Below are positions 6,286 through 6,324 of a stretch of DNA of 6,324 nt, one piece after another. The stretch spans positions 1 to 6,324 of the forward strand of contig JAAELZ010000513.1 in assembly GCA_024226105.1 (NCBI GenBank), read 5' to 3'. This stretch comes from Pseudomonadota bacterium (lineage in GTDB: Bacteria > Pseudomonadota > Gammaproteobacteria > Arenicellales > Poriferihabitantaceae). The notes below the pieces were generated by a model that was not told the origin of the DNA, did not search any database, and saw only the letters and a program-made list of their open reading frames with translations. The first letter of the stretch is position 1. Every line of letters begins with the position of its first letter. The position numbers and the translations under genes were made by a program.

Positions 6286-6324
6286 ATGGTGATAAGACAT
6301 TCAGGCTGGATGGTAAAGAGATTC
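6282..6324 (+). CDS. hoxU: Probable hydrogenase subunit HoxU, first 14 codons only
   Basis: An ATG at 6282 overlaps the hoxF stop as ATGA, a usual sign of translational coupling. The visible residues MNGDKTFRLDGKEI fit the first strands of the 2Fe-2S ferredoxin-like fold that opens HoxU (compare a start of the type ...ITIDGKTL in Cupriavidus). HoxU would pass electrons between HoxF and the hydrogenase module HoxYH. An alternative ATG at 6285 gives MVIRHSGWM, which looks unlike HoxU. Identity rests on 14 residues plus position behind hoxF; the rest lies outside the window. Confidence 0.66.
   Translation, partial: MNGDKTFRLDGKEI

Overview
The window looks like chromosomal DNA of a Gram-negative bacterium, most likely a gammaproteobacterium. 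The gamma-glutamyltransferase has a signal peptide and closely resembles the periplasmic E. coli enzyme by eye. Base composition looks near 50% GC, genes are tightly packed, and no mobile element, CRISPR array, tRNA or rRNA was seen. The taxonomic call is an inference; no database search was possible.

Layout. Positions 1-665 (minus) hold a prephenate dehydratase (pheA) that runs off the left edge inside its ACT domain. Positions 734-1480 (minus) encode a small glycosyltransferase-like protein of unknown substrate, 68 bp upstream of pheA on the same strand. A 99-bp divergent gap (1481-1579) separates it from ggt (1580-3316, plus), a complete periplasmic gamma-glutamyltransferase. A 91-bp convergent gap containing a GC-rich hairpin follows. 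Next is an EamA/DMT-family membrane transporter (3408-4295, minus). A 202-bp divergent gap (4296-4497) leads to hoxF (4498-6285, plus), a fused NuoE/NuoF-type diaphorase subunit, which overlaps the first codons of a likely hoxU (6282 to the right edge). No gene-free stretch exceeds 300 bp.

How the genes relate. The most informative part is the right end. HoxF plus HoxU form the NAD(H)-oxidoreductase half of the soluble bidirectional (group 3d) [NiFe] hydrogenase. The window therefore probably captures the start of a hox operon whose hydrogenase subunits (HoxY, HoxH) should lie just past position 6324. The other genes (phenylalanine synthesis, a glycosyltransferase, gamma-glutamyl peptide metabolism, a drug/metabolite-type exporter) share no obvious pathway with it and look like ordinary neighbours. 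The less routine signals are a 9-bp perfect inverted repeat enclosing the hoxF start codon, the loss of two of the four expected iron-sulfur cysteines in the HoxF N-terminal domain, and a monofunctional pheA without a chorismate mutase domain.
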